Shown: positions 1-14,600, counted from the stretch's first letter. The stretch is 64,000 bases of DNA from Metaphire vulgaris (GCA_018105865.1 CM030840.1:4733140-4797139); one strand, 5' to 3'. Notes: generated from the sequence alone by a model not told the origin. Translations and numbers: made by a program.

Positions 1-1289
1 TTCTTTTCAACTAACGTTCGCCAGATGGCGCAATGTATTTTTTATATATATTGCATGCTATAATTTGGATCCCGGCACGTTACAAAGCCGCTGAAGTGGG
101 TCGCGGTTCCAAAATGTTTGGGAAACCCTGGCCTAAAGGGTATGCATGAAGTTCAAATGTTTGTAATTATTGGGTAAAATTTTAAAAAGCTTCGAAACTG
201 CTGATATATTGCAATTAATTAAACCACGATCTCTTGAAAGTTATGTAAAAAGGGTTGGATGGAACCTTGTAAATGTGGTTTAGTCGTGATTTAATAAAAA
301 ACCAACCCATATTCCACAAGGCCCAAGTTCTGAACTGGTTCATGGTCTGAACTCTGAAAGCACACATGAGCCGCACTTGATGTTGCTTAACTTCTGTGTT
401 CTAACGTGAACTAGTCGCGCAGCACCAAATAGGTCTAAGAGACATAACAGGTTTAGAAGATTATGGTAACAAGAACTGTAGTTCGAAGTAAGTACAGCGA
501 TTTGTATGTGAGCTATGGTGCCTGCAGTGGCCATTTATTGCTTAGGCATCGATAAATTGGTAGCAGCATTGAGCTGCAAATGTAAAACGTGGGTCTAGAG
601 AAAACAATGCCAATCTGATCTAGATTAATGGCTTAAACCACTTGCGTCACTGCCTGCCTAGTACACACCACCTCATTTGAAGATCTAAAATCTGTGGTTC
701 TACATGCCACGCAAGAAATTTTTATGCTTTTAAGAAATCAGATTACATATTTCAGGTTATATTTAGATTTTGCTGATTTTACTTGAACATTATTGTAGGG
801 GTTGAAAGAATCTTTGCAGAAAGGCATACGCAACTTATTCAAAAGCAATGGCAAACAACAGCAGCTGAAGGGCTGATGGGAATATCGAGCCATTTCTGCA
901 ATTGGCCTTCCATTTATTCTTGTGCAATTTGAATATCACGACTGCAGATAAGTACTTGTAATGACATTTCATTACCAGAAACTATGGTTTTTTCTGAAAA
1001 CTTTGCGACAACATTCAAAGAGTTAGTACACTCAGTTCAGTAAATTGACATGCGGATAAAATACGAAATAAGAATTGACTTTGAGGTTGTTTGTGATGTG
1101 CACAAGAGTCATCCAAAAGTTTGTGTGGTTCATTTGATGTTGCAAGACATTTGCGTTTCTCTCGTCAAGGAAATTGTTTTATGATGTCAACAGAAATACC
1201 AACTGTTTAGTTTAAATTTATGGGTAGTTAAATAGAAAAAAGTTCCATTAATATAGCGGGACAGTTGAATTAATTCACTAACATACAGT

Positions 1290-1498
1290 CAGTGGCGGCT
1301 CCACCGGGGTGGCCCGTGCCCCCTTTGAGTGCCTGGTCCCCCTGTTGGGACCCTATACTTAATGCTACATACATAACAACAAATGGCTCCTTCATCAATT
1401 CTTATTAAATAACTGTTGCCCCCCTTCAAGCGTTCTGATGATTAGAACCGTACCACCCCAATGGCCCCCACACTTGCCAAATCCTGGAGCCGCCACTG
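1290..1498 (+). mobile_element. hAT-type MITE, family 1, copy 1
   Basis: Ends are CAGTGGCGGCTCCA and TGGAGCCGCCACTG. It is flanked by perfect 8-bp target-site duplications CATACAGT (1282-1289 and 1499-1506). An 8-bp TSD with CAG/CTG ends is the hAT pattern. Non-coding, 209 bp. Confidence 0.92.
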
Positions 1499-2762
1499 CA
1501 TACAGTGTATAGAGACAGTTCAGATTTATACATAGGTTCCTCTGTGTCAATTCACTGTCCATTAACAATCAAGAACCATAAGTTGTCATTTAGTTTTCAA
1601 ATCCTTCTGTCTAATTTAATTTTAATATATTTCCAAATTTATTATAAAGCATGTAACATGTACCGGTATATTTTGTCACATTATTACAATAATTTTGTAC
1701 AATCTCAGTAATTTTATTACTAACAAGCTTATTGCTTCCTGATTTTCCCCTTTTACATAGAATAGCTGCTACCTATGCTTTATTTGTTGTTTCAATATAG
1801 ATAAAATTAATACAAATTATTTAATGTAGTGTGCTGCAATTTGTGACCGTTAGTTTTTATTAGGGAATGACCGGAAAATAAAATGCAGAATAAAACTTAC
1901 TGGACTGTGTAATATATTGATATTTCATAACGTATAGTGTCCTCAAACATAGGAAGTTCTCATTGTGCACCAATAATAATTAATTATCAACAGATAAAAT
2001 TCATCAACCAAAAACCAACACTCACCATTATTATTTTATATTCATAAATGTTCATCATCATATTGATTCACTTTTCATGACACCAAAAGCAAAACAAAAT
2101 AAAACAAAATTAGACCAAGTGTTTGCCAATTTAAAATACTAGAAACAGAATCTTACAATCATACTCTTCTCTTTCACTACATTAACAATACAGTACACTT
2201 AACTAGTCAGGTGACAACTGTTTAGTGTAGTATTTGAAGATGATATCTGAAAAAAACTTTTATTTTCATAAAATCATGCATGCTTTGGCATTCAGCTTTT
2301 TCATTCAGCTTTCTGCAAAATTTCAGTTTTAAAGAATTTAAACCAGTTATCTTCAGCTGTTTTGTAACGTGCCGCGACCCCAATCATATAATGTAACGTC
2401 TGGTGAATATTAGTTGAAAAGAATCTTCTGAGTTTTGAATAAAAGGCAAAGCAAAAACTCCAATTCAATTCCAATGAAAATATGACATATATTATGCAGA
2501 ATTATTCATATTTTGCCAAAAATAAGACAAAAGAGACATAAAATGAAATTTCTTGAAAATTATATTTTTAAAATTTTTGCCACAAGCATACCTTTGTTAC
2601 ACGTCTTAAAACTCCTACGAGTATGGCACACTCGCTTAACCTCTACTAGGTTATTCATCCTCTGGTCAGATATTTCCTATTGTCAGTGGAGTTTCAGAGC
2701 AAAATGGTCATAATACGATTTTCTTGCATTGTGAAATTAAGATTAATTTTAAAAGTACTACA

Positions 2763-3061
2763 TGCCTGGGTTTCCAAATCTTTTTGCAACTATGTGACTC
2801 ACTTCAGCGACCCTGCAAACTTACTGGCAACTAAAATTTGATAAAACACTAGGCTAATCATTTTATTATAAGCCATATATGGAGGATTGCATGCAAATAA
2901 TGTTCTTAAAACCTAAGCCTACTTGCAACTTTCAGGGCTTCTGATAGAGGTATTGGTTAGAAAATCACATTTTTGAATCTAATTTCGCACTACCCAGCAA
3001 CCCGCTAGACTGAGCCCAGCGACCCACTTTTGGTCACAACCCACAGTTCTGGGAAACACTG
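2763..3061 (+). mobile_element. hAT-like MITE, family 2 (copy also at 46530)
   Basis: The right end has GACCCACTTTTGG and GGGAAACACTG, shared with the element at 46530-46843, and both have interior blocks about the same distance apart. No TSD is seen here. Confidence 0.65.
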
Positions 3062-3265
3062 AATTTGTAACATGCAATGATAAACACAAGCAGTCTCAGT
3101 AAAATGAAACAACAGACAACTGTTTTAAAGTTGTCAAATGTGGATACTGTTGTTTGTATTCTGACTGCCTTTAATTGTTAAAATTTCACTTGACATACAA
3201 TAACTTTTGTTATTGCTAACTAAAAATTTTACAGACAAAAACGATAACTTTTGATTACCATCGAT

Positions 3266-3421
3266 CAGTGGCGGCTCCACCCGTTTGCCTGGCCCTTCAG
3301 TGGTCCCCTGTTGGGACCCTATACTTAATACTACATACCTAACAACAAATGGTTGGCCCCCCATGATTAGAAGTTGCCATCCCAACGGCCCCCCACTTTC
3401 CAAACCCTGGAGCCGCCACTG
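3266..3421 (+). mobile_element. hAT-type MITE, family 1, copy 2
   Basis: Same inverted termini as the copy at 1290 and similar interior (GGGACCCTATACTTAATACT). 156 bp with an internal deletion. No matching TSD is seen, so the flanks have decayed or rearranged. Confidence 0.85.
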
Positions 3422-3857
3422 GAAAGACCACCTAAAATAGTCTAAAAACAGTCTCAGCTTCAACATATATGACAGCTCATTATTTAAACATTTACCAGTG
3501 GTGGTAAATCACAAACACACAAGCGTTCAAATCTAACTACGACAAAAATTCAGCCGGCCAAAAGGATTCTGGAAAAAAGGAAATTTCACAAGACATGGCA
3601 ACAAATTCTGTATCTGTAGCACAATTACTTTAAGTAATTCAAATCTTAAAAATCCCAACTACACTAGATGAAACACCGCATAAGGAACATTAACCACATT
3701 AGACCATTGACCTTAATAAGATTGTCACCACCAGAAATGGCAATAATAATAAGTAAAATTACATACCACTGAAAAGCTGAATTGGAGGCATAACAAAATC
3801 ATCAAATGAAAAGAAACTTCAAAACTCTTATATAAGAAATTTCAAAATTGAAATTTT

Positions 3858-4138
3858 TTAAGTGAAGGTAATGTGATACTCTGGGTAAGTCTGATAGTCG
3901 AGGAAAACGACAAACATTCCGGGAGAGGAAGTGTTGTCCACGACGGAGTCGTACGTCACACCGGTGCTACCCTGGAGAAGTGGTGCCTCTTTCAAACCAC
4001 CCTGGCCTTGGCAGAATTTGCCGGTAAGTACGCGTGCCTGGTAGATGTGCTTGTGTCCGGACCCATCGACCGGGCAATAACCATTTATGGAATAAGCAGC
4101 ACCGGTGGCAAAGTAGACACCGTTGCCAATGGCGACAC
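3858..4138 (-). CDS. PARP14-like last exon: ART domain C-terminus and stop codon
   Basis: The acceptor is TTTATTAG at 4139 and the TAA stop lies at 3858-3860. It encodes [17 protein letters not shown] (with the triad Tyr in VYFA), then [19 protein letters not shown] and a final strand [13 protein letters not shown]14, 10 and 15 lack the Glu of PARP1 at the third triad position and are mono-ADP-ribosyltransferases. Here the aligned position is either His or Ile depending on alignment, so mono-transfer is inferred. No AATAAA was seen in the 300 bp downstream of the stop. Confidence 0.88.
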
Positions 4139-7100
4139 CTAATAAAGAAATTTACCAGATAGTTCATAGTTCAGAGTTAAACCTTCAAAGTTCAACTATA
4201 TACATACATATACATTATACATAACACATATGCCACTGGTGTATACATCTCTGAAAACATATTTGTTTAGTACACAAGCCGAGGCACATTAGGTTTAATT
4301 ATGCGCCTAGAAATGATGATGAGGATGATGAAGATGATGATACATTGGTTATGCAATACTCTTGCTTCTTACCATGTTGTCCACAGTAACTTCTATTGAA
4401 GTTTCGATAATTGATGTTATTGACATTTGTACCACTGGTTCCATGCCAAAGACGCCTCTCATTTTCCTGTCCCTGTGTCTGTCCGGGTAAATTGTTTGCC
4501 CTGTCCATGTCCATCTTTCGATTCATAAACTGGCGATACAGACTCGGATTTTGTATTCTGTCAATCTACAAATATATAACAGCCAGTTTTACGTATATAG
4601 TCAAACTTACAAGCTGGGAAAGAAAATGTATCCGGAAAATTTTCAAATCTGCGATAGTTCTTATGGTTTTCAATTAAGCTGGAAATTAAAATAATAATAA
4701 AAAATGCATAACAATATGAGATCCACATTCAGGATGATAGCACCCAGGTTTCTACAACGTCAGTCTGGAGTTTTACAATCAACTGCAACGCATCAATTTT
4801 ATGGATTTACCTGAATTATAGATGTAGCCCTGCCTCCAGCAGATTTCTTCAGATTTGCTTCAACTTTTTTATATTCTTCGCTAGTTGGATCCAATTTGAC
4901 CACCAAACAATTTTCTTCAGGCTTCATAGGCTTCCATCGACTTGGCAAATTAATTGAACCTGAGAGAAACACACATCACTACTAACTTTGCAGCACCAAC
5001 CTTGAGCTTCTAATAGACATATTTTTTACATTTGATAAGGTCCACCTTGATTTCATGCAAGAAACTGGGAACCCACAAAGCAGCGTCATGTCTGTTTTCT
5101 GCATCTCAAATTGCAATAATTGTCAGCTACAACATTTAAATGACTCAAAATTCCTTCAACATCAGAGAAAAATTGCTGGAGTTGTAATCCAATGTCAGAA
5201 GAAGAACAGATGCATTCGAACAATGGTGCTGGAGGAAAACATTAAAAATACAACGGACAGCTAAAAGAACAAATAAGTCAGTAATACAGAAGATCAAGCC
5301 AAAGATATCTCACTGCTACACATCTAAACCTCTTGTGTTTTAAGAGCTTCACACTACCTGGCACATTCCTAGTCACAGGAACCTTTCCTCCAGAACTGCG
5401 TTCATCTATCTTATCCTTGAAGTTGATCTTATGCTTGACACCATTTGAATCAGTATATTCCACCTCCTTCTCTCTCCTGTGATGTGCTTTCTCAATAGTT
5501 CCAGTGGCATACACGCCATATTTCTTCCATGTTCCGCCTTCCAGGTACTGCCAATTAGCCTATAAATATAGTCAAATTGAAATATGTTTAAAAAGAGACT
5601 GTTGTCTTGAAAAAAATTCTTTACGGAATTTCCAAACCTTAAACGGCTTTTCTATAATCATTTCTGTATAAATTAGACGATTACTTACAAGTTAAACTCA
5701 TCAGAATATATTAAAATTCAACATTAGTTAATAACTTTTAAAATAATTTTATTTAAAAAAAAAAAACGTGACTGCACGCCAATTTAAGTTCGATGTGACA
5801 TTTTTGAAACTACATAATATACTCGTAAGGTTCACAGCGGCACACATTTCATTGCCAATTACATTATGATCTGGTAGTTACCTGTTTCGCAAACAATTCC
5901 AGTTCCCTTGAGTTTCTTTCCTTTGTTACAAAACCAATCAAAACGGCATAGAGCTGTGCCATAGCTTTAGTAAGATCACCGTCATCAGAGCTCAAACGAA
6001 TACTCTCTTGTCCACGTTGTTTGTTGATGCTGAGCTTAACTCGATACTCTGTTTCCAAACGTTTCAGTTCACTTTCCTGCAGCAACAGAAAAGCTATTAC
6101 TTACCAACTATGACAAAGGCAAATGATAAAACGCTAACCTAAAGTATACTTAATGCATTTATTTGATTGAAATGATTTCAAACTTCAATTCAAAACTGCA
6201 TCACTAAGCAACAATTGACAAATCGATGCATACAATTAGTCACAACATAAAAAGTTATTATAGGAATTTGTCTTGAATAAATGTTGCAAAGGTGATCACC
6301 ACATGAAAATAAGTATTTAAGTATGTATATATGCATGTATGTATGTATGCATGTATTTGTGTAGGTGAGTATATATATGTATGCATGTATTAGGGCTGTA
6401 CCAAAATTCCAGCTCCAGCTCAGCCAAAATCCAGCCATTTCCACAAACCCAGCTCCGGTCAATTTTTAGCCAGATTTGTACCTGCACAAGGGAGGCTAGA
6501 AGTAGTTTAGGGGTCATCCATTATGTCAACAAAATAGGGGATGGGAGGGAGGCTGAAAAAGTTTGACAATTGTTGACATGGGGAGGGGGATCAAGATAAA
6601 TTGACGCCAACAATTTTATTTTTTACAATAAATTTAATAACTCACAATAATAGGAAATTAGTCGGTGCATTGGTCCTCCCTGGTACACACTCGCTCGCCC
6701 ATCAGCAAGCTACCACTTTAATCCTCAACCTGTAGAGCTCTTACCTATGGAGTCTTGCATCATCGTATTTTGTAGTTTGTAGGGGGGGCCTTTAAAAATG
6801 TTGACATAATTTTATTCAGGAGTCACTGAAAGTTTGACAGTTGTTGACAAGGGGAGGGGAATTATGTCAAAAGAATTTTGACATAACTAATTTGACATAA
6901 TTATTAATTAAATCTTAGAAGATTTTGAAATGACACTGACTGAAATTTCACATTACAGAAGTTACAGTGAACTAGAGTGAAGTAACATAGCACAAACCTA
7001 TGCAGTAGTGCCTGTTGCTAAATGTGTTTCAGTCATCAGTCTTACTTTGTTACTTATTCACTTAATAAGTTCCTCCTTACCAAATAATAATGTAAACTGT

Positions 7101-8588
7101 CACTGAACTTATGCAGTGTTACTGTCATATATCATTTAGGACTTTAAAGTTTGTACTAAAATACTAATTGCAATTGTCAGAACTTCATATGTTTTTCAAC
7201 TTAAATTTGCAAAATTGTAACCAAATTGTAAGTTGTTAAGTAATTTGTTACCTGTGTAGTACTAGTCATTACCAATAAGTACTAAATGCAGTCATAAGTT
7301 TAACATGTAATTATATTAATCAATGAGTAATAAATAATTTTTCTGATTAAAATAAGCCTAATAACAAATACAATGATTATTATTAGTGCAATTAGTGCTC
7401 AGTTGTACAGTCAATTTGGCTATTTACCACTAAGACACCAATCAAGTTTTGCAGTTCAACACCGTTTACTTGTAAATCTGGCTCTGGCCGAGTTTCACTT
7501 GGTAAATCCGGCCTAAATTGAAATCTGGTACATTCCTAGTATGTATGCATGTATGTATGTATGTATGTATGTATGTATGTATGTATGTATGTATATAAGC
7601 CTATTTATATAGACCATAAGCATACCACAGCCAAAGACAAGGGTGCCTTACAAAAGGTAAAGATGAATCATATGAACCTGCTTGGGAGTCAATTTTGAAA
7701 TGGCTTCTTTTACTACCGAAGACTGAAGCTCAGTTTCCTGTCTCATTTCGTCGCAGTGTTTCTTGATATCGGCAACGGCCGAATCTACTGCACTCAAATC
7801 CATTCCATAAATTCTGAGAATAAGCTTAGACAATTTCATTCTGTCTTTTTTTACAACTTTCTTCTCCTTCGGACGAGGTCTTTGGTGTTTTACAGGAACC
7901 TGATCCTCTTCATCATCGATGTCAAAAAAAGATTTCACGAAGTCTTGAACAAACAAAACAACTGAGATTTCAACAGTGCTTAAAACACCATAAAATACCA
8001 CACGGGATGCAGATTTGAAAGCATAAAGATTCAACAAATCCTTACAATGTTCATGCATGGACAGAACTTTCTAAATTAATTATTATTGTTCATGTGTGAC
8101 AGAGTCAAGAGCTTTTTTGAAGCCAGTGACATGACTTTAATACAACTGAAAAAATTTATATACTTAACAAACTGAGTCATTGGATTGATAAAATGCATGC
8201 AACGGCTGAACTTAACCTGTATGACCAGTCAAATTCAGACTTAAATGCTTGGTTTGACGACAACTGATTGACAAGTTCATTCTGGGATTCAGTCTGTCTT
8301 GTGTGTTCTCTGCTGACTTAGCACTTTCTAATCACTACATAACATGTAACCGTAATTTGGTGAATAAAAATCTACTCTCTGCATCTCAACCTCTGAACTG
8401 TGCAATTGTTGACTTAAAAATCATGTTGCTCTTCATAGTAGAGTCCTTGCATGCCTTTAGACAACACAGTACAGACTGACCTCTGGATTACAACCTCGAT
8501 TCACCACGGACAAGATCACAACTATGATTATTCACTGAAGCGATCATCGACTGGTGCTGATGTACCTCTACAATGGCGCTAAAGAAGT

Positions 8589-8624
<36 letters not shown>

Positions 8625-11600
8625 TTACTACCACCACCACCACCACTACTACTACCACTACAGTGCAACAAAGTGCAACTGCAATGCAGTAGAGATAAGA
8701 GAGAAGAATGGAAGAATGCAGTAGAGATAAGAGAGAAGAATGGAAGAGTTGAACAATCTTGAAAAGAAGCACCACAATGAAGTGCAAAGTGGTGATGCTC
8801 AAGAAAGAAAATGACACAAAGCAATAAAGACTCAATATTAGTGATTCACTGAGCTACATAACCGAAAATACGACAAATAAGAAGACTAAATTTTCTACAA
8901 CAAATAAGAAATTCAATTACTATAATAAATAACAGATAAAACTGAGCAATTTCATTACTGGATAATTTTGACAAGAACTTCTGGAAAGGTTTGCCCTGTA
9001 GCTTCAGGATTTTTTCAACCTCTGAAACGAACTCCTCCAGCATCTTATGGTCGATCATTGATACACTGATGTTTAGAAGATGTTTTGGTTCATTTTGAGA
9101 GAACTCATCAACTGCCTCAACAATCGCTTCTGCAAACTCCTTAACCGTCAAACTTCCACGACCTAAATCAAAGTACAAAAACCTGAGCATGAAAATTGAG
9201 GTGAATGACCTTCAATCTTATGATTCAATTCAGGTCAGGTCAGGTTCTCGTCCTCCAGCTGGGTCTCCATGATGTCTCTCCAAAGTTCTCTGTCCTTGCT
9301 ATTTCTTCTAAAGTCATTCGGTGACTTCTGTCAGTTTTTCCGTTGAGATTCAGCCCTGCCATGTGCAGATCCTCTTCCAATCCATCCACCCATTGTCTTT
9401 TCGGTTCAATTAATGCAACCAAAATATTTTAAAATGTAGACAAATGATAATTTCAGAAGGCACACAGCAGCTCCAATGCAAAAGATTGTGATCATCACTG
9501 TGTATACATAGCTAAGGGAAATGCAATGCCAAGTTAACAAGAAAATGCAGCAAATCTTCAAGGATATGTTGATATATTGTGGAAACAGTCAAATTCAACC
9601 TAATAGAATTCTACCACTCATTGGAACAAGATGGGGCTCTTACCTCCCTTGGAAAATACAAATCTATTTTTGCAACTAACTATATTTTGTCCTTTACGGT
9701 AACCAATATTCCTGTAATAAAACATCACTGATACAAAAAGTGAATTTGAGAAATTTAACCTTAACTATGAACTGTGCAATTGAATATCTTGAAAACTACA
9801 TTAACCGTAACCATTGTGTTTTGCCCTCTGGAAAATTTTTTGTGGGCACCAACCACTGCTACTATTAAAATGAACAGGTTAATGTCATGGATAAGACCCT
9901 ATAAAAAAAGAAAAAAGCAAATTTCATGGAAAAGTTGGATGATCAAAATTCAATTGAGAACTGGAATCTATCCTGGAGTTAAAAGACATAACTGAATAAT
10001 GAGGATGAGTGGCAAGGCCCTGGGTTCAGGTGTCATTGTGGTGTTGAGATAGGTAACTGATTTGGGTGCACATGTCATTTGTGGGTTGGTGTTGAGATAG
10101 GTAAAAACCTATTTGGAAGTTTGCACATGTCATTTGTAAAGTTGGAGTATAAGGCTGGCTTTTTGGGTGGTTTAAAGTCAACCCGGAAAAAGTCCTATGG
10201 TGATAGTGAGAGTCGGAACAATGGCGGACGCGAAAGTGGGCATGTGGCGCAGCGGCGCCATTGTTTTGATGAAAAAACTGCAAAGCTTTGAACTATCTAA
10301 CTTTTTTCAGATTGATTCTTAGAAAATTTTAAACCAAACAATATAAAAGTCTTAATTAGGAATTTTTTATATTTATGTAGCGCCAATATTTAATTAATAT
10401 TTATGTCGCCTATAAATTACCAATCTTAAAAGTGAAACTTTTATTTAGATGTCGTAGCATTTGTTTTCAAAACAAATTAATTATTTTCCATGCTAGTATA
10501 TGGAAACTTTACCCAACAGTTAGCACTATATAACCTGTGAATTGGCCTTAAATTTCTCGACTTTATCACGACACATTACTTGATCAACTGGTGGAATAGC
10601 AAGCTGAGAGTGAAAGTCAAAACAAATTAACATTGCCATCAATAGAGGAAAGTCTCATGCCATCCGCTGCTTCCAGTACTTTTCCAATCACTGCTTTCCA
10701 GCCTTTAGCATCCCTGGCCGTGATGTGAAATATTTTCTTACAGGCCAGACGCCCTCCTGACGATACTGACCATCCGTCTTGTCTACGATCTGCAAAGCAA
10801 TACATGACACCTAGTCGTCCAGTATGCACAAAAGTATGCAGTACTACCAAACAACTTCAACTAGGTCAACTATTCAAACAGATACCCTAACTAAGTGATG
10901 GAAATTTTAAGTATATATCAGCATTCACTATTGTCATCAAATGTTTGTGAGCAGTGTTATATTAGTTAACACAAAAAAATAAAAATTAAAGTTATTTTAA
11001 TTTCGTTAACTAAAACTAAATTTATTTACAAAACGAAAACTAAATAAAAACTAAAATAGCAGCTCTAAAACAAAATAAAAACTATTTTCAAAACTAAATA
11101 TCACTGATTGTCAGTGAAGACGGTTTGACATCAGTGATGTCATTAAATGAACTATAAGTGGATTGAATATCATCAAGACTCACTCTGTGAGCATTCCTCA
11201 AAAATCCTATCTCCAGCAGATTGCAAAATCGCTCTAGACAATTTCCCTAAAACATAAATTATGTATATACAAAAAAATTCATGAAATACAAATAATGCTG
11301 CCAATAGCAACAGTAATAAAAATAGGAAGGTCTTTATCCTTTTTTTAAAAAGTCCAAAATGGAGGTTTGATTTCTACAAAATATTTCATTCCACCAGAAT
11401 ACCAGTCAGTCAGAGTAGTATTACTGAAGAAAAAACAAGTTAAGGTAAGTAACGGCTGAATGAGGGCGGATTGCAGATTATTCGCCGCTTTTCCTTCCAC
11501 CGAGTGAACACTGATGTACTCATTCACAGTGGAGTCGACTGGGGCGCTTGCAGAAACAACCATTACAGAGTTAAAGTTCATAAATTGGTGACCAGAACAA

Positions 11601-14600
11601 CCAGGTCTTTAGCCTCTTTTTGAAGAAAAAACAAGAGCTGAAGTAACGCGATTATTGGGGAAAGTTGACTGCGCGGCATTGAGTTAAAGTTCATAACTGG
11701 TGCAGAACAACCAGGCCTCTTTTGAAAGAGCTGAGCAGCAGCCACAGGCCCTAGCAGCAGCCACACGAAATGCGCGGTCTCCTACAGTGCAGAGGCGCGT
11801 CCTCGGGGGACAGCCCGCAAAAACTGATTCACATCCAGGGTGCGATTTGTGGCCTGGAGCAGTGGGGAGGGGAATATTTTGAGCTTGGGGGATGTAGTTG
11901 TTGGGGAAGTGTAGCAGTGGGGGGATGTAGTGGTGGGGGGATGTAGCAGTAGGGGGGATGCAGTTGGGCAGTGGGGGGAAATCCCTTCCCCCCTACAAAT
12001 CACGCCCTGTTCACATCACAACAACAACACCTCTCAATCTCGCAATGATTTCAGAATAAAGAAGCAGAGAGACTGACAGACCGTATTTCAGATTAAACTT
12101 GTCGTTTGTTCCATTGACAATAGCATCGACCGAAGCTCTGGTAATGTTCTCGCGATTCACCGAAAACTTTATGTCTCCAATTGTCCCATCAAGCACTTTC
12201 ACTGCCAAATATAAAACTATAATATAAATGTCATGTCAACATTTACTCAGTATGTGAATTGTAAAGAGCTCTTGATGTTATTTAAAACTCAGTTGTCTAC
12301 ACTTGGTTACTGCCAGAATGATCCAGCTTTTCAGGAGATTTTATGTAGTGATCTTAAATCATAACATTTCTTAAATGTTTGATATATTCAATTTATGTTT
12401 TCAAATTAGGTCGTAAGTAAATGACTGTTCATGTCTAATCTAGGGTTACTCTAGCAATGGCACCATATGCCCAGTTCATGAATTGGAAATTTCACAATAT
12501 GGGTGAAACACATACATAGGAAATCAAAACTTTCATACTGGCCTTGAATTTGTGATTTCATTATATCAAAAAGACAGCTTTCAATGCAAATACCATTAAA
12601 GAATTTTTTTAAAAGAATTTTTAGTGAAAGATCTGCCAGTGAAAATTTTCAGTTTGGCTTCAAGCATTCCAATCCTCTGGAATGGTCTCCCTGACTACGT
12701 TACTAACTCGAACACTAGTGTCCAGTTTGCAATAAACCTTTAGACACATTTGTTTAGAACACCGTACGATTGTTAGGTTTGAAGCGCTCTCGACTTAGGC
12801 ATCACCTTGGGCATAGCGCTATATAAATTGTCAAAGATAATAATAATAATAATAATTTAAATGAAGTTTAACTAGTCACAGCATTATCCAGCATTATCAT
12901 AAAATCAAATATCACAATTTGAAACTGATTGGTTTCTGCCTTCTTACCGGAAGCATTCAATGAAGAATTGCCATGACTACCATGTCTTCCTCCGTGCTTT
13001 CTGTAACCTCCTCTGTGTTGACCTCCTCCTCTAGCTCCTCTTCCTGGGAAAGGTCGATCAGATGATACCTCATCATCAGAGCCTAGTCCAGCACCTCCTG
13101 CATCGTCGTTGTCATCATTATCACCACCACCATCACCATCATCATCAGAATCTTCCTGTTCTCTGCGATCCTGCTCCTCCTCCTCCTCCTCACCCTCACT
13201 GCCATCGCTATTTGCATCACGCTCATCATCAGAAGATGCAATATCATATCTGGCACTATCACCATTATCGTCGCTATTTCCGTCATCAGAAGTTGATTGT
13301 GCATTACTGCCAACAGACTGCAAAGCTGCTCCAAATGCCTGTGCAGACAGAATGGAAATGCAAAATATGGCAAAATTACCTTCAATTAAAAACATATTTC
13401 AAATACTACTTCATCAAAGATCAAAACATCTTGTTTGTGTGTATGTGCTTGTGCACGTGCAATTGTGCATGCAAGTGTTAGCATATTATCACTCACTGCA
13501 AATTGTGTATAATGTCCAGAAATTACCACAAATTTTCTAAGAGCAAAAGTCTATCTGTCACAAAATGTCTGCTAACTGCGAGTAGTTAACCACAACAATT
13601 TAATCAAGACAGCTGGGATACTAATAAGGAAACTGTAAACTCACCAAGCTGTAAATATAAGTTTGACCAAATATAAGTGGAATATCATCAAGTACAAGGC
13701 CACTTTGACATAGGAAAATTTCATAAATTCATATGATGGAAGGCATATCAAACTCAAATTTGAAAATTTTGATGGTTTGGCCACTCTGGTCCTCAGCACC
13801 TCAATTCAGACAGCGGGTAGATTGAAAAAGTTTCAACAATTAATATTTTTCCTTCAGAAACTGAACAAATTATTTTTTCTATCACTTAAATATATTCAAC
13901 GCAAATATTGCGACAATGGACTTTATTATGTTTGAAGACCAACTAACGTCTAAAGCTTCTTGATCCTTCTCATAAATGACAAACTGCACTTCCTTTAGTG
14001 AAGTTTTCTTCGTTTCTGCACTGAACTTAATGACCTCATCAATCATTGTGTCAGCCACAACACGACCGGGAGTTCTCAGTTTAATCCCAGTACCCACAGC
14101 GGGAAAAGCAAGGCTGGTCATTCCGTCGTCAACGGCCATTTGCAACGTGCTGCTGATCAACTTACGAATTACCTTTAAAAAAATAATGAAATCACAAACA
14201 ACAGTCAAGTAAAAAAACCACAATTAATCAATAATAACACAATAGGCAATTTAACATTCACCAAATCTTTAATAATATTTTCATTCTCTTTTGATAAACT
14301 TAAGTTCAAATAACTGCACTGTAAACAAATGTCATGCTTAACCATAAAAACTGACAAAAGTTTAGTTCATAATTTAAGTTCAACCTTATAGGTTATCCCA
14401 TAATGGCAGAAAAGTGTCATGAGAGGCAATGACATTGAAGTGCACCGAATTGTCACTAAGGTAAATGCAAAAAGGCATCGTCTCCAGTTGGTCACCAGAC
14501 AAAACAAGGGCGGGGTATTGACCAATATGCACGAAGTTCAAACAAGAGTTTCTAAGACAAGAGTTTCTAAGACAAGAGTTTCTAAGACTGCTAGAATGAA

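Larger units (their letters stand above)
1..3857. other. 3' flank of the PARP14-like gene: repeats, no gene seen
   Basis: No supportable coding exon was found. The stretch holds two copies of the 187-bp-type hAT MITE, one copy of a second hAT-like MITE (about 2763-3061) and an inverted pair of sequences near 1-95 and 2345-2430. The rest is AT-rich single-copy-like sequence. Confidence 0.6.

Noticed and set aside
6190..6517. Minus-strand frames near 6190-6517
   Set aside because: They run through a degenerate ATGT/GTAT repeat and show no domain; no splice-compatible link to the gene.
13062..13540. His-rich and Ser-rich open frames on the plus strand
   Set aside because: They are antisense to the acidic (Asp/Glu codon) part of the exon at 12948-13338; GAT/GAC runs read backwards give His and Ser.
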